A DNA stretch of 55,123 nucleotides, taken from contig NZ_JACHOT010000012.1 in assembly GCF_014200015.1 (NCBI RefSeq), positions 1 to 55,123 of the forward strand. Direction: 5' to 3'. The notes under the pieces were generated by a model. The model was given only the letters and a program-made list of their open reading frames with translations, was not told the DNA's origin and ran no database searches. Both the position numbers and the translations under genes were made by a program. Of the stretch, positions 16,579-25,701 are shown one piece after another. Numbering within the stretch: position 1 is the stretch's first letter; each line of letters starts with the position of its first letter. Origin of the DNA: Aminobacter niigataensis (GTDB lineage: Bacteria > Pseudomonadota > Alphaproteobacteria > Rhizobiales > Rhizobiaceae).

Positions 16579-16828
16579 TGCAACGTCCCTTCAGCCGGGC
16601 AATCTCTGGTTCGTGAGTGTCGTCGCCCCCCAGCGGAACGCCAGTCATGAACACGCCCCAAGCGTCCTTGTTAGCGGTCCGCTGTTGACGCGCCGTGATG
16701 TCGGCCAAGCGATCGCGGTCGGCCTGTGTGCACTGTCGTCCATCGGACGCGACAGCCTTGATATTGGATGGTGGAGTTGCGCAGCCAGCGACAAGCGCCA
16801 ACAGGACGATTGGCAGTACTGATTTCAC
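16568..16828 (-). CDS. Small lipoprotein of unknown function
   Basis: This 86-aa protein has a clear lipoprotein signal: MKSVLPIVLLALVAGCATPP with lipobox LVAGC (Cys16). The mature region (ADRDRLADITARQQRTANKD...) is short and charged. Proteins like this accompany small secreted proteins on rhizobial replicons, with no assigned role. It is translationally coupled to the downstream Cys/His-rich protein. Confidence 0.7.
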   Translation of the reverse strand: MKSVLPIVLLALVAGCATPPSNIKAVASDGRQCTQADRDRLADITARQQRTANKDAWGVFMTGVPLGGDDTHEPEIARLKGRCNVK

Positions 16829-16893
16829 GAAATCCCCCCGAATTTAGGTTCATCCTCGCTTCCCGGTTTAGATCCGTCAAGACATGCTGAGGG

Positions 16894-17823
16894 TCATCTT
16901 TTGGACTTGCGCCAGCCAGCTTGTTTGGCTTCTGCCTCCGAACAGAACCAACGCTCGCCTTTGCCCTCGGAAATCTTGGTCTGGCGATAGAACTTTTGAC
17001 CAGGGGCGTGGTAGATGCGCTCGCCCTCTGCACTTATGTTTCCTTTGATGTCACACGACGATGAGCCCAGGAATGTGAAGCTCGGGCTCGGCGCCACAGC
17101 AGTTGGCGCAATGCCCTCGGTTTGGTTTGCCCGCCAGTCCCATGGTTTCTGAAACTTCCCTTGCCAAATGCCACGCTTGGCATTCTCTGCCGCAGCTTGG
17201 TGGCCGGCATATTCGAGCCCCGAATATCGCGGCCAATCCAGTGCATGACCGCTCTCGACTAGCCAACCGGCAACGGATTTGCCATCGGCGCGAAAGCAGT
17301 TGCCGACGAAGCGGCCATATTGATCCCACCCGACGAACGCGCACTTGACCGGACGAGATATTGCCAAAAATTGGTCGAGCGCCTTCGCCGCGGTGCGCCC
17401 GCAGGCGTACTCGAAGCCCTTTGCGTCCTGGCAGAACTGTGAGCTCTCTGGGGCATCGATCCCGTTGAAGCGCACGCGCTGGCCAGCGATCTCGATAGTG
17501 TCGCCATCGATCACCGCGGCGCGGCCTTGGATGGTTCTTGCAGCGGGGCGCGACGCACTCGGCCCTAGGTTGTCGAACATGCGGCCGACTTGAGCACCAC
17601 TTCGCTCGACAGCCTGATAGGCAACGATCCCTCCGATGATCGCCAACGTTGGAACCAGTTTTCGCACAGCATAGGGCAGTCTGCGCCGTCTTGGACGCAT
17701 CCTGTGCGGCAACTTTCTTGATGGTTGGCTCCCCCAGCCTGTCAAAGCCTCTCCTGACGGTGTCGTGCACTTGGCCAAGTCAAGGCCATGTCTCATGCAT
17801 TGCCTAGATTTTCGCTCAGGCAT
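16894..17823 (-). CDS. Membrane-anchored thermonuclease (SNase-like) with C-terminal Cys domain
   Basis: This 309-aa protein has a basic N-terminus, one transmembrane helix (about 56-72, LVPTLAIIGGIVAYQAV), an SNase domain (about 97-215) with AAVIDGDTIEI, VRFNGIDAPES (Arg and Asp/Glu of the active site) and DQYGRFVGNC (second Arg), and a C-terminal module SSCDIKGNIS...HAPGQKFYRQTKI...RWFCSEAEAKQAGWR. That last module is the Ada-like Cys-containing tail often attached to rhizobial thermonucleases. It would hydrolyse DNA or RNA outside the cytoplasmic membrane. The start is uncertain: the first 40 residues look atypical and a Met at residue 10 or 42 may be used. Confidence 0.8.
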   Translation of the reverse strand: MPERKSRQCMRHGLDLAKCTTPSGEALTGWGSQPSRKLPHRMRPRRRRLPYAVRKLVPTLAIIGGIVAYQAVERSGAQVGRMFDNLGPSASRPAARTIQGRAAVIDGDTIEIAGQRVRFNGIDAPESSQFCQDAKGFEYACGRTAAKALDQFLAISRPVKCAFVGWDQYGRFVGNCFRADGKSVAGWLVESGHALDWPRYSGLEYAGHQAAAENAKRGIWQGKFQKPWDWRANQTEGIAPTAVAPSPSFTFLGSSSCDIKGNISAEGERIYHAPGQKFYRQTKISEGKGERWFCSEAEAKQAGWRKSKR

Positions 17824-17908
17824 TTGACCATCGCAAGATTCCGTACTTCACGAGAAGCTGTTTTATAGATAGCTTGATTAACGTAATATTGGGGCTGGGG
17901 AGCTCAAA

Positions 17909-18397
17909 ATGCAGATTGGTCGGCAATCCGCCGCTGTTGCGGCGGCGCTTCTTACTGTGTCACTTGCTGCGTGTACCACCTCCCAACAAGCGCTCAGTAA
18001 GAACCCCAAGGCAGTGAGCACCTCGGCATTATGCCGATCCTTTGTCACAACGAATGACGGTCAGTTCAAGCAAGCTCTCTATGTCGAACTATCAAGCAGG
18101 TCGGTGTCGGCCCTCCAGTGCGTGGAGATGGTCAATAACCAAAACAACGCTATAGCAGCTGGCGTGGCTATTGCCGCAGTTGGGGCAGCGGTGGCGGTGT
18201 GCGCCAACAACGATTGCGGGGGCGGAGGGAGCTATCGCCCAAGCGATTACCAGGGTGCAGATTGGGATGCCTTCTACAATCAGTACGGTCAAATTGTGTG
18301 GGCTTGTCGGGAGGGGGCCTCCGGTCGCTTTACCTATGACACCAACTGTTATGGCAAACCCCAGACTGACTGGCGGTGGCCGTCAAAATACGTCTGA
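17909..18397 (+). CDS. Lipoprotein with glycine zipper-like segment
   Basis: This 162-aa protein starts with a lipoprotein signal (AAVAAALLTVSLAACTTSQQ, lipobox LAAC, Cys22). The middle contains a hydrophobic Ala/Gly run (NNAIAAGVAIAAVGAAVAVC) and a CANNDCGGGG segment, then a polar Tyr/Trp-rich tail with two further cysteines (WACREG, TNCYG). The gene is divergent from the thermonuclease (85 bp between starts). No function recognised. Confidence 0.7.
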   Translation: MQIGRQSAAVAAALLTVSLAACTTSQQALSKNPKAVSTSALCRSFVTTNDGQFKQALYVELSSRSVSALQCVEMVNNQNNAIAAGVAIAAVGAAVAVCANNDCGGGGSYRPSDYQGADWDAFYNQYGQIVWACREGASGRFTYDTNCYGKPQTDWRWPSKYV

Positions 18398-18624
18398 CGA
18401 GGTACTGCCAACTGAAACCCCAACAAACGACTCGTGGCGTTCGCTGTTTCAACCCTGGCTGGCTCGTTCATGTCCGGCAGCTAGGTAAGGTGAGGAAGTT
18501 CAGGTCAATGCAAGCACGGCGCCTAGAGGTCCGCTTTCGCAATCGCCTGTCGGCTGCCGGCCCCGCTAGAGACATTCGCCCCACGAAATGCCAAATTGCC
18601 CGACAGCGTGTTCCAATTCTGAGG

Positions 18625-20424
18625 CTAGGAATTGTTCCTGTTCGTCGATGATCTGGCATCCTGATCGCCATCGTTTGAAAGGTCCTGCCCAGCCCCTGCG
18701 CCCGTCGGTTGGGTGAGATGCTTCAATGCGGCAGGCATGATCGCGGGGTAGGGCGGCAGAACGATCTCTCGTGCTTGTATCACTTCTTCGGTCCATCTTG
18801 TGATTGGGCTGACATTTCCCTCCTGGAACGGTACTGCCATGGCCGGCGCCCGGTCATCACGGACCCAACACGGAGAGACTGACCCTGCCGGAAGCACTAC
18901 AGGCTTTTTATCTATACACCCAACTTTACACCCCTTGCGCGCTGCCAGGACCACATTAAGTTCGGACCACCTCGCATAGACGGTAGGCCGAGAAACTCCC
19001 GCCTCTCTCGCCAGGGCAGACTTTGACACTTCAGCGGCCTCGACGGCCAGCGAGTCCCAGGCGTCGACGAGCTTCTGAAGCGTCTTGTCGGCGCGTTCAC
19101 GAGAAGCGTACTGGGCAGCGACCTGTTGGCGCTCCCTAACGCTCGCGAGATGACCAACAACATGCATCAACGCGCCTCGAACGATGCCTTTTTCGAGCCG
19201 TGCAGGATCAAACGAGCCTGCGGCATAGGAGGCGATCCGCGACACCAGTAGCGTGACCGCGGTCCGCGACATTCGACGGCAGCTAGCCAGGCCGGTGGCC
19301 ATTTCTTGTGCGACCGGCTCCAAATCCTGATGCAGATTGTCGACGACGGTGCCTTCCGGCGCACGCAGGCGCGGGTCTGCATCGAAATGCCACCTGCGCA
19401 GGATTGTGTAGGCTTGCTTCTGAACGGCGGTAAACAGGCCGTTTGACGTCTCAAGTTCAACGCCCGCCTTGTCGGCGGCGCGCTGACGGACGAGCCTCTC
19501 GCGGCAAAGCGAGGTGTCGACCCAGCCCGCCCAGCCGGTCATCGACAGGAAGTCGCGATCGTTCATCATGAGTGACGTGGATAAAGGCGAGAGTGGATTC
19601 TTGCCGCGCTGAGTTGTCGCTGGCGCACCCGGATCGGCCCCCAGCTCCTTCAGCGCGTCGACAATGCCAAAATAGACGGCCTCGAAGAACTTGACGGTCC
19701 GCATTCGGCAGCGGGAATCCTCGGGATCGTTCCAGACGGCCTGACCTGGTGGCAGCAGGAAATAGAGATGCGGCTTCACAAAGCGGCCATCGGGACGTTC
19801 GTCTCCGGCCACGAGATGCGGTGCAAAAGGAATTTTGCAGCCGACCAGTTGCAGGATGTCGTCAACAAAAGCATCAACTGACGGCCAGACCCGGTCCAGG
19901 TCGATGCGCCAGAAAGACAAAAAGGCCTTGTTGCCTTCAATGTAGGGCAGGTCCAGCGACAGCAGCTTGGAGCGGCTTTCGATACCGAGGTTTGCCTTGT
20001 CCCACGACATCCGCAACTCGCCCCCTTTGTGGCACGCTGCAACGAACATCCGTCCCGGCAGGCCAAAGGCCTCACTGCGCAGGCCCAATTCGTGGACATC
20101 TTCGCGCCGGCGACCGTAAACCATCCTCGGGGCAAAAAGCCGAAAGCCTCGCTGCAACCGGTCTCTGACAAGACCAGCTTCGAAGCTTGCATTTTCGGAG
20201 AACTTTTTCGCATCCTCGAGGCGCAGTTGCTCCTTGAGCCGCCATATGCGCTGCTCGGCCTCAGTCAGTCCCTCCGGCATCGTGCGCCGCTTGCAGGCAC
20301 GTCTGCGCCTTTTGCGCTCCCTCTCGTCGGCAAGGGCTGCCGAACGGGATGCGCGCGCAGCGGCATAGGCGTGCTCAAAAGCCTGCGTGCCAGCCATCAG
20401 ATCATGTTTGCCAATTCCACCCAT
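18625..20424 (-). CDS. Primase/replicase-like plasmid protein with C-terminal HTH (paralogue 1)
   Basis: This 599-aa protein is a close paralogue of the 37527-39395 product. A central region resembles archaeo-eukaryotic-type primase/replicases of ColE2-like Rep proteins: FWRIDLDRVWPSVDAF (DxD), FVKPHLYFLLPPG (xxH motif) and LKELGADPG...QRGKNPLSPL (the 'aDP...KNP' block). The C-terminal part has an HTH, SKSALAREAGVSRPTVYARW, and a disordered tail. It may prime or initiate replication of a second origin. The start at 20424 (MGGIGKHDLMAGTQAF) was chosen by alignment with the paralogue (MSGIGTDNPASGTQAF); an upstream ATG at 20460 adds 12 residues. Confidence 0.6.
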   Translation of the reverse strand: MGGIGKHDLMAGTQAFEHAYAAARASRSAALADERERKRRRRACKRRTMPEGLTEAEQRIWRLKEQLRLEDAKKFSENASFEAGLVRDRLQRGFRLFAPRMVYGRRREDVHELGLRSEAFGLPGRMFVAACHKGGELRMSWDKANLGIESRSKLLSLDLPYIEGNKAFLSFWRIDLDRVWPSVDAFVDDILQLVGCKIPFAPHLVAGDERPDGRFVKPHLYFLLPPGQAVWNDPEDSRCRMRTVKFFEAVYFGIVDALKELGADPGAPATTQRGKNPLSPLSTSLMMNDRDFLSMTGWAGWVDTSLCRERLVRQRAADKAGVELETSNGLFTAVQKQAYTILRRWHFDADPRLRAPEGTVVDNLHQDLEPVAQEMATGLASCRRMSRTAVTLLVSRIASYAAGSFDPARLEKGIVRGALMHVVGHLASVRERQQVAAQYASRERADKTLQKLVDAWDSLAVEAAEVSKSALAREAGVSRPTVYARWSELNVVLAARKGCKVGCIDKKPVVLPAGSVSPCWVRDDRAPAMAVPFQEGNVSPITRWTEEVIQAREIVLPPYPAIMPAALKHLTQPTGAGAGQDLSNDGDQDARSSTNRNNS

Positions 20425-20827
20425 GGCACTGATGGTTTGGCGTCCTTTCGATGGCGACAATAGCCGGCGGAACAGGCAGTCGAGCTAATCAATCCCATCG
20501 CGCGGAGAGAGCGCATCTGCCGCCGCTGGTGACCCGGCGCCTTGCTCTGAGTTGCGGCTCTGGTTTCGACAACAGCAGATCCTGGACGTGCATCCGAAAA
20601 ATGCGAAGCCGTGCTTGCAGGTGGCGGCTCAAGGGCCCGCGACAGCGAAGGTGATCTCGTTTGCACTGTTGCATTCAAATACTATGGCAACCCAGGCCCA
20701 GAGGATCGGACCACGTCGACCGACCGCTCGGCCTTGCAAACAATGCCATCACGGATGTTGCCGGAAGATCGTGCTGTGTCATTTCCGCCGGCGGACGCAT
20801 GCTTATGGGGACCGGAGGGAGATGACC

Positions 20828-20935
20828 ATGTCGAAATACATGGTCTCCAATCCGAATGGTCTGCTGACGGGCGCTCTGGCCTGCGCTTCGCTGGCGGACA
20901 AAATGCACGAAGCGATTACAGGGCGACATCGATGA
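20828..20935 (+). CDS. Tiny ORF translationally coupled to PcfJ-like gene
   Basis: This 35-residue frame (MSKYMVSNPNGLLTGALACA...) starts 8 nt after GGAGGG and ends in TGA that overlaps the next start as ATGA (20932-20935). The good ribosome-binding site and the overlap argue that it is translated, perhaps only to couple initiation of the PcfJ-like protein, which lacks a good site of its own. No function is recognised. Confidence 0.5.
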   Translation: MSKYMVSNPNGLLTGALACASLADKMHEAITGRHR

Positions 20936-22131
20936 GATTGACAGCGGAGGAGCAACGCGAACTGGAGGATTGGGTCAGGTCTTGGTCGTCATCGCCCGCG
21001 ATCGTCGACCTGGTCCGCTGCTCGATAGGCAGGACCGCCGTCAAACGACTTCGTGAGTTGCGGACAAAAATGTCGGGGCGCGGGGTGCCATTGCGCGGAG
21101 CGTTACCCGACCACGATGTGACGAAGCACATCGTTGACTGGCTGACCGCGGATTTCCTGGGTTCTGCCGCCTGGCTCAACCATGTCGACGACCAGGGTCG
21201 ACCGCGCAAACTGATGAAGTGTGGATCGATCGCTCAGCTTTCCCATGAAGCCGACAAGGCCATGCGCATGCGGCTTCAGGGAAAGTCGTTTATGGTGGAT
21301 GCGGGAGATGAGATTACGCTTGCGAGCCTGACTGAAGGCTTCGTTGTAATGCGGCTCTTGAGCAGTCGCGCGCTCGATCTTGAAAGCCAGCGCATGCAGC
21401 ATTGCATTGGACATGGCGCATATGACGAAGCGCTCTCCAATGGAACCACAGAGATCTACTCCCTGCGTGACAAAACAGGGCGGCCTCACGTCACGATCGA
21501 AGTGGACGTTCATCCCGACGAAGCGTTCCCACCAGGCGGCCCGCTGTCAAGGGCAAGCGGTCCGGTCAGACGAACGCTTTGGCAGCTACAAGGCCGCTGC
21601 AACAAGCGTCCGCCACCCATTCACATGAGGGTCTTGAGACCCTTCCTGGAACACTTCGAAGACTGGAAGAGGTTGTATCCTATTGTCACGGACGTGCACG
21701 GCACGGAACACGAGGCGGACAACATCCCCAAGGGAGCAGTGTTCTCGCGCCTGACCTTCACGGTCATTGCCAATCTTTCCGATCGCGAAATCACCTTGCC
21801 CGAGGACCTCACCATTCTCGGAGACCTGGATCTTCGCGGAGCTTGCCTCACATCTCTGCCGGAAGGGCTGCAAGTTGATGGCAACCTGCATATTGGCGAC
21901 AGCGTCATCACCCAATGGCCTGCCGAAATCGGAATTGGTGGCTGCATACTGGGCGGAGAGAGCTGCCCGACTGAGCGGATCCCAGAGCATGTGACGGCAA
22001 AGATGGAGGAGGGCAGGGCATGGAAACACCAGGAGGACAAGCAATGGGAGGCAAGCCTGCAGCGCTGGCTTGAAACGGACGTATCCCAGCCTCCACCAGA
22101 GCCTGTTAATGCTCCGATGCAATGCGGCTGA
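20932..22131 (+). CDS. PcfJ-like protein with leucine-rich repeats
   Basis: This 399-aa protein carries the PcfJ-like signature around residues 145-185: LESQRMQHCIGHGAYDEAL, then YSLRDKTGRPHVTIEVD, with the conserved HC(I/V)G and SLRD blocks. Residues about 275-345 form short leucine-rich repeats (REITLPEDLTILGDLDLRGA, LTSLPEGLQVDGNLHIGDS). PcfJ is found on conjugative plasmids and phages but its biochemical role is not settled; LRRs suggest protein binding. The start at 20932 is set by coupling to the tiny upstream gene. A longer in-frame extension to 20611 has no support. Confidence 0.75.
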   Translation: MRLTAEEQRELEDWVRSWSSSPAIVDLVRCSIGRTAVKRLRELRTKMSGRGVPLRGALPDHDVTKHIVDWLTADFLGSAAWLNHVDDQGRPRKLMKCGSIAQLSHEADKAMRMRLQGKSFMVDAGDEITLASLTEGFVVMRLLSSRALDLESQRMQHCIGHGAYDEALSNGTTEIYSLRDKTGRPHVTIEVDVHPDEAFPPGGPLSRASGPVRRTLWQLQGRCNKRPPPIHMRVLRPFLEHFEDWKRLYPIVTDVHGTEHEADNIPKGAVFSRLTFTVIANLSDREITLPEDLTILGDLDLRGACLTSLPEGLQVDGNLHIGDSVITQWPAEIGIGGCILGGESCPTERIPEHVTAKMEEGRAWKHQEDKQWEASLQRWLETDVSQPPPEPVNAPMQCG

Positions 22132-22434
22132 AACGTCGCCCGCCTAGGGTCCGACCACCGCGCGGCGAAAATCTTAGGCATCAGGACTGGCAGTCCCAAT
22201 GACAGGGTAGGGCGCCGGACCTATTCCAGACGCGCGCAGCTCAGACAGATCGGGCCTCGCTTCTATGGTTTGCCCCTCAAAGCTGCGAGCAGGGTTCGAT
22301 GCCGAGGTAGAGACGCTTGCCAAGAGTTCGCGGCGCGCGCCGCGGCGGCATCAGATCAAGACCGCACTGGATACCGCCCCCCCCCCAAAAGGCAGGGAGC
22401 CGCACAGTAGTCGCTCCCTCGACGCTGGCCAAAG
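22132..22434. other. Convergent intergenic region with C10 tract
   Basis: About 300 bp lie between the ends of the PcfJ-like gene and the 22435 gene. It has a run of ten C residues (22377-22386). No coding region or clear terminator hairpin was identified. Confidence 0.5.
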
Positions 22435-22671
22435 TCATGTCATCCACCTGCTGCCTTCAATCAATACGCCCAACTCCCGGAGGATCCTGACCCCAGTCCA
22501 GTTCACCGGACCGCAGGATGCCGCACACACCAGTGCGCGCCCGATCTCCTCGGGCGTTGCAGAGCCCGTCGTAAGTTTTGGCCAATGGGCCCTTGCGTAT
22601 CCAGCAAGCAATTCGGCCTCCGACGGCTCTGACCGCACAGCGACAGCGACCTTGTTCTCGTCATCGGTCAT
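22435..22671 (-). CDS. Small hypothetical protein, last gene of phosphoesterase operon
   Basis: This 78-aa soluble protein (MTDDENKVAVAVRSEPSEAE...) has GYARAHWPKLTTGSATPEE and ends RILRELGVLIEGSRWMT. Its start overlaps the upstream gene by 11 bp (ATG within the end of the previous frame), so it is the fourth and last gene of a tight operon. No family recognised; the acidic N-terminus and helical remainder suggest a small partner protein. Confidence 0.6.
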   Translation of the reverse strand: MTDDENKVAVAVRSEPSEAELLAGYARAHWPKLTTGSATPEEIGRALVCAASCGPVNWTGVRILRELGVLIEGSRWMT

Positions 22672-23101
22672 CGCTGTCTCTTTCTGCTTTGCAGGGCAAC
22701 CCATCGTCGGCATGAGCGGCACACCGGGTGGCGTAACAGCCATTGGCGACACGAAGGACACCGGGACGGCCGCACACGTCACAGCAACTGAAAGACGCGT
22801 CCTCTGCTGCGAGCCTGGCCTTGAAGATGGCGGCGGCGATTGCAGGTCCAGCGGCACTGGCAAGGTGATAATGGATGCGAAGGCCTCCCAGCTTCTCCTT
22901 GACCTGATATAGGTCGAACCGTGCGTGGTGCTCCTCGGCTGCGAGTGTGGTCCGAACTGTTGCGAAGAATTCGTGCAGGAGATCGTACCAGCCTTGATGA
23001 CATTCAAATCGCCGGGTCACGAGGTGGGGGAACTCTGTCCTGATTTGTTCGTAGCGACGCCGCTCGGCCGACCGGTATTCGTCATCATACCAATCCCGCA
23101 T
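22661..23101 (-). CDS. Zinc-ribbon-like hypothetical protein
   Basis: This 146-aa protein has an N-terminal acidic/aromatic helical part (RDWYDDEYRSAERRRYEQIR), a middle HHARFDLYQVKEKLGGLRIH and a C-terminal cysteine cluster CCDVCGRPGVLRV...CYATRCAAH that looks like a zinc-binding knuckle. The block KEKLGGLRIHY is recurrent in small proteins of proteobacterial mobile elements; no function is established. It directly follows the phosphoesterase gene (TGA-ATG) and overlaps the next gene. Confidence 0.65.
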   Translation of the reverse strand: MRDWYDDEYRSAERRRYEQIRTEFPHLVTRRFECHQGWYDLLHEFFATVRTTLAAEEHHARFDLYQVKEKLGGLRIHYHLASAAGPAIAAAIFKARLAAEDASFSCCDVCGRPGVLRVANGCYATRCAAHADDGLPCKAERDSDDR

Positions 23102-23902
23102 TCAGTCACACAACTCGATCACGAGAGCCGGATCAAAGGCTCTGTTTTCCTCGTGATAGCCCAAAGGGTTGCAGACGATACGTGTTGCAGCGACCCGGTA
23201 GTCGAAACAATTATGCGTATGCCCGTGCACCCAGAGATCCGGCCCATGCTCGACGATCAGGCCGTGCAGGTCGGACGCGAATGCGGCATTGAGAGTGCTA
23301 TCGCGATAATCCGGGTGAACTGAACCCGGGTGAGGGGCATGATGGGTGACGACCACAACCGGCCCGGTTCGCGGGCGCGCCAGTTCGGCCTCCAGCCAGT
23401 GCCTTGCCTGGCGGTGCAGTGCACGCGTGCGCTCGGCCGTGAGCCGTTCGCGCTGCGGCAACACGCGCCATGCGGCGTATCTATAATCGTTGAGCAGAGA
23501 TTCAGCGTTGCGCATCGCATCGCGGACCTGGGATGTACCGGAGCCGTCGAGTTCAAAATCCGTCCAGAGCGTGGTTCCCAGGAAACGGGTGCCGCCAATC
23601 ATGACGGAAGTGCAATCGAGCACGTGCAACCCCTCCGACAGATCACCGGTACGGTAACGTTCACGCCAATGCTCCCGCTCTTCGAGAATGCTGGCTCCGT
23701 AGAACTCATGAGTGCCCGGCACAAAAACCACCGGCATATGCGGCAACACTTGGTGTTCGAGCACATTGCACGCTTTGCCGACACCGCCCGAGGCCACGTC
23801 CCCGGCGACGACCGCGACGTCAGCCTCGGGCACAGACCAGCCACGGTTGTGGCGCAGCACGGACGGGTCGAAATGAAGGTCCGACAGGATCCAGAGCTTC
23901 AT
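23102..23902 (-). CDS. Calcineurin-like metallophosphoesterase (long)
   Basis: This 266-aa metallophosphoesterase shows all five metal-site blocks: ILSDLHFDP (D/H), VVAGDVASGG (GD), VFVPGTHEFYG (GNH variant with Thr instead of Asn), VVVVTHHAPHPGS (H) and LWVHGHTHNCFDY (GHxH). The family hydrolyses phosphoesters with two metal ions; the substrate may be a nucleotide, phosphoprotein or nucleic acid. The Thr in place of Asn in GNH is unusual but known in some UDP- or nucleotide-acting relatives. It overlaps the second, shorter phosphoesterase gene by 4 bp (ATGA at 23899). Confidence 0.85.
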   Translation of the reverse strand: MKLWILSDLHFDPSVLRHNRGWSVPEADVAVVAGDVASGGVGKACNVLEHQVLPHMPVVFVPGTHEFYGASILEEREHWRERYRTGDLSEGLHVLDCTSVMIGGTRFLGTTLWTDFELDGSGTSQVRDAMRNAESLLNDYRYAAWRVLPQRERLTAERTRALHRQARHWLEAELARPRTGPVVVVTHHAPHPGSVHPDYRDSTLNAAFASDLHGLIVEHGPDLWVHGHTHNCFDYRVAATRIVCNPLGYHEENRAFDPALVIELCD

Positions 23903-24471
23903 GCCACCACCTCATCGGCCGCGGCGGTGACGGAAAAACCCCAACCCGCGGTGAGTTCGGCGAAGGTGCGCGGCGCAAACGCGACATCAGGCATGTCGAC
24001 GCCAACGTCGCGCGACAGCCCGATCCCGGGCAGCCTGCCATGGCTATGTCCATAAAAATGGACGCTACCATGGTGCGATGCCGGCCACACCCGCATGGCA
24101 TAATGCGACAGGATCACCCGCCTGCCTGTATCCTTGACTTCGAGCAGATGTGTCGGCGGCTGGTGCCAAGGCAGTTTTGCGATTTCCGGGTCGACACGGC
24201 CGTCACGGCCGAGGTCGTGATTGCCGAGGATCAGGACCTTGCGCCCGGCCAGGCTGTGGAACTGGCGACGGAAGGCGTGCACGTCCTTACCCGGCCGGCC
24301 GTAGTCGCCGAGGATGTAGGTGAGATCGTTCTCGCCCACGACTGCATTCCAACGGCGGACGATTTCGCCGTCCATCTCCCGGGTGGAAGCGAAGGGCCGA
24401 TCGCAGTTCCCGATGATGCTAGCATGGCCGAAATGCATATCGGCGATGTAACGCTGTGTCACAAACGACAT
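23899..24471 (-). CDS. Metallophosphoesterase (short, YfcE-like layout)
   Basis: This 190-aa phosphoesterase has YIADMHFGHASII (D-x-H), LTYILGDYGRP (GD), VLILGNHDLG (GNH, canonical), VILSHYAMR (H) and VHFYGHSHGRLPG (GHxH). It is of the size and motif order of phage/plasmid-type phosphoesterases. GAGGAG lies before ATG 24471. It is the first gene of a four-gene operon with another, different phosphoesterase next to it, which is unusual and suggests a two-step or two-substrate role. Confidence 0.85.
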   Translation of the reverse strand: MSFVTQRYIADMHFGHASIIGNCDRPFASTREMDGEIVRRWNAVVGENDLTYILGDYGRPGKDVHAFRRQFHSLAGRKVLILGNHDLGRDGRVDPEIAKLPWHQPPTHLLEVKDTGRRVILSHYAMRVWPASHHGSVHFYGHSHGRLPGIGLSRDVGVDMPDVAFAPRTFAELTAGWGFSVTAAADEVVA

Positions 24472-24793
24472 GAGAAACTCCTCGAAAAGAATATGAGCTG
24501 GCCGACCGCCGATGCGGCAGGGATGATCAGCTACGTATTCGGTTCAAGGGTCTCGTCATGGCGTTCAGAACTCCGGCTCCCGCTCCTGGTATGCGGGAAA
24601 ATCCAACAATATCCGATCGATAGGGCGTCGGATGGCGTGGCGTCAAGGGGCGATCTCCGAACGGGATACGCACAAGCGCCTTGAATGCAGCACTTGGCGG
24701 ACTGCCATGCTTCCGGCCAGATCGGTGAACCCCCATTGTGCCGACGGCAATCTCGCGCCAGCCTTCCCATGGGACACAGGATGCGAGCGAGAA
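24472..24793. other. Divergent promoter region, no gene recognised
   Basis: About 320 bp separate the phosphoesterase operon (leftward) from the 24794 gene (rightward). It should hold promoters for both. No ORF with recognisable content is seen. Confidence 0.4.
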
Positions 24794-25252
24794 ATGGCCA
24801 AGGACAGAGTTAGCGAGGAACCCTCGACGGAACCGCACGGTTCAGATGACGTACGACCAGTCAGATCGGGATACACGGGACTGGACGCGGCAGGCAGGAG
24901 ATCTTACCACGCCCAGAAGCAGCGCGAACGGCGCGCGCGGCTGAAGGAGGCGATGGAGCGGGGCAAACCCCGTCCAACGATTCCCGCGATACGAGCCGCG
25001 CTGGCTGACGCAGCAGCTGTCATTCTGCGCGAAAACCTGCAGGGCGCAGATCTGGTCCATTCGGCTCTGGACGCCGCATTCAACGCGCCAGGGATCGGAT
25101 CGACCGTGTCGAACATGGTGCGGGCAAGCCGCCTGCCGTCAAGACTGCTACCCGAACAGTGGCGGCCGCCGGCAGCGATTTCGGCGGGAACAGCGACTTG
25201 TGCGAGGATTCCTGACGCGCTCCAGCCACGGTCGACCGACCAGACGAACTGA
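24794..25252 (+). CDS. Hypothetical basic protein
   Basis: This 152-aa protein has a central, strongly charged helix (RRSYHAQKQRERRARLKEAM, about 38-57), then IPAIRAALADAAAVILRENL and ASRLPSRLLPEQWRP. The basic helix could bind nucleic acid. The ATG at 24794 follows GCGAGA, a moderate ribosome-binding site; upstream in-frame codons have no better one. I do not recognise the family. Confidence 0.5.
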   Translation: MAKDRVSEEPSTEPHGSDDVRPVRSGYTGLDAAGRRSYHAQKQRERRARLKEAMERGKPRPTIPAIRAALADAAAVILRENLQGADLVHSALDAAFNAPGIGSTVSNMVRASRLPSRLLPEQWRPPAAISAGTATCARIPDALQPRSTDQTN

Positions 25253-25356
25253 ACGCCCACGGTAGCGGTCGTGCAATCGCCGGCAGCGGTTGTGACTTGC
25301 GCGCCTGCAAGCGATCTCACGTTTAGTGAGCTTTAGTGAGACGAGGGAAGGGGACC

Positions 25357-25701
25357 ATGGCAAGACCGATCACGGTTACGGATCCGAGACACAGGATCGA
25401 GCAGGCCACATACCGACGGGGCCTGGACGCGAGGCGATCCCCCGAAGCGCCACAGACAGACACAGCGATCACAGTGGCCCTCTACGGGCTCTTGCGCGAA
25501 ATCGCCATCAGATCGCCGAAGCGCAGCAGGAAATCCCGTGATGAATTTTTGTCTCGCGCCGCCGACGTGCTTGTGGCGCAGGGCTTCGATCGCGCTCGCT
25601 CCATTGCCGTGCTGCGCCGAAGGCTGGTACGGCCCCCGGAGCGGTTCGACAGACTACTCGGAATTGAGGACCTGGATGGCCGCTCCGACATCCTTCCATA
25701 G
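25357..25701 (+). CDS. Hypothetical basic protein
   Basis: This 114-aa protein starts MARPITVTDPRHRIEQATYR after GAAGGGGA. It is rich in Arg and has helical segments ITVALYGLLREIAIRS and EFLSRAADVLVAQGFDRARS. No domain recognised. It stands on the same strand as the 24794 gene, with which it may be transcribed. Confidence 0.5.
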   Translation: MARPITVTDPRHRIEQATYRRGLDARRSPEAPQTDTAITVALYGLLREIAIRSPKRSRKSRDEFLSRAADVLVAQGFDRARSIAVLRRRLVRPPERFDRLLGIEDLDGRSDILP

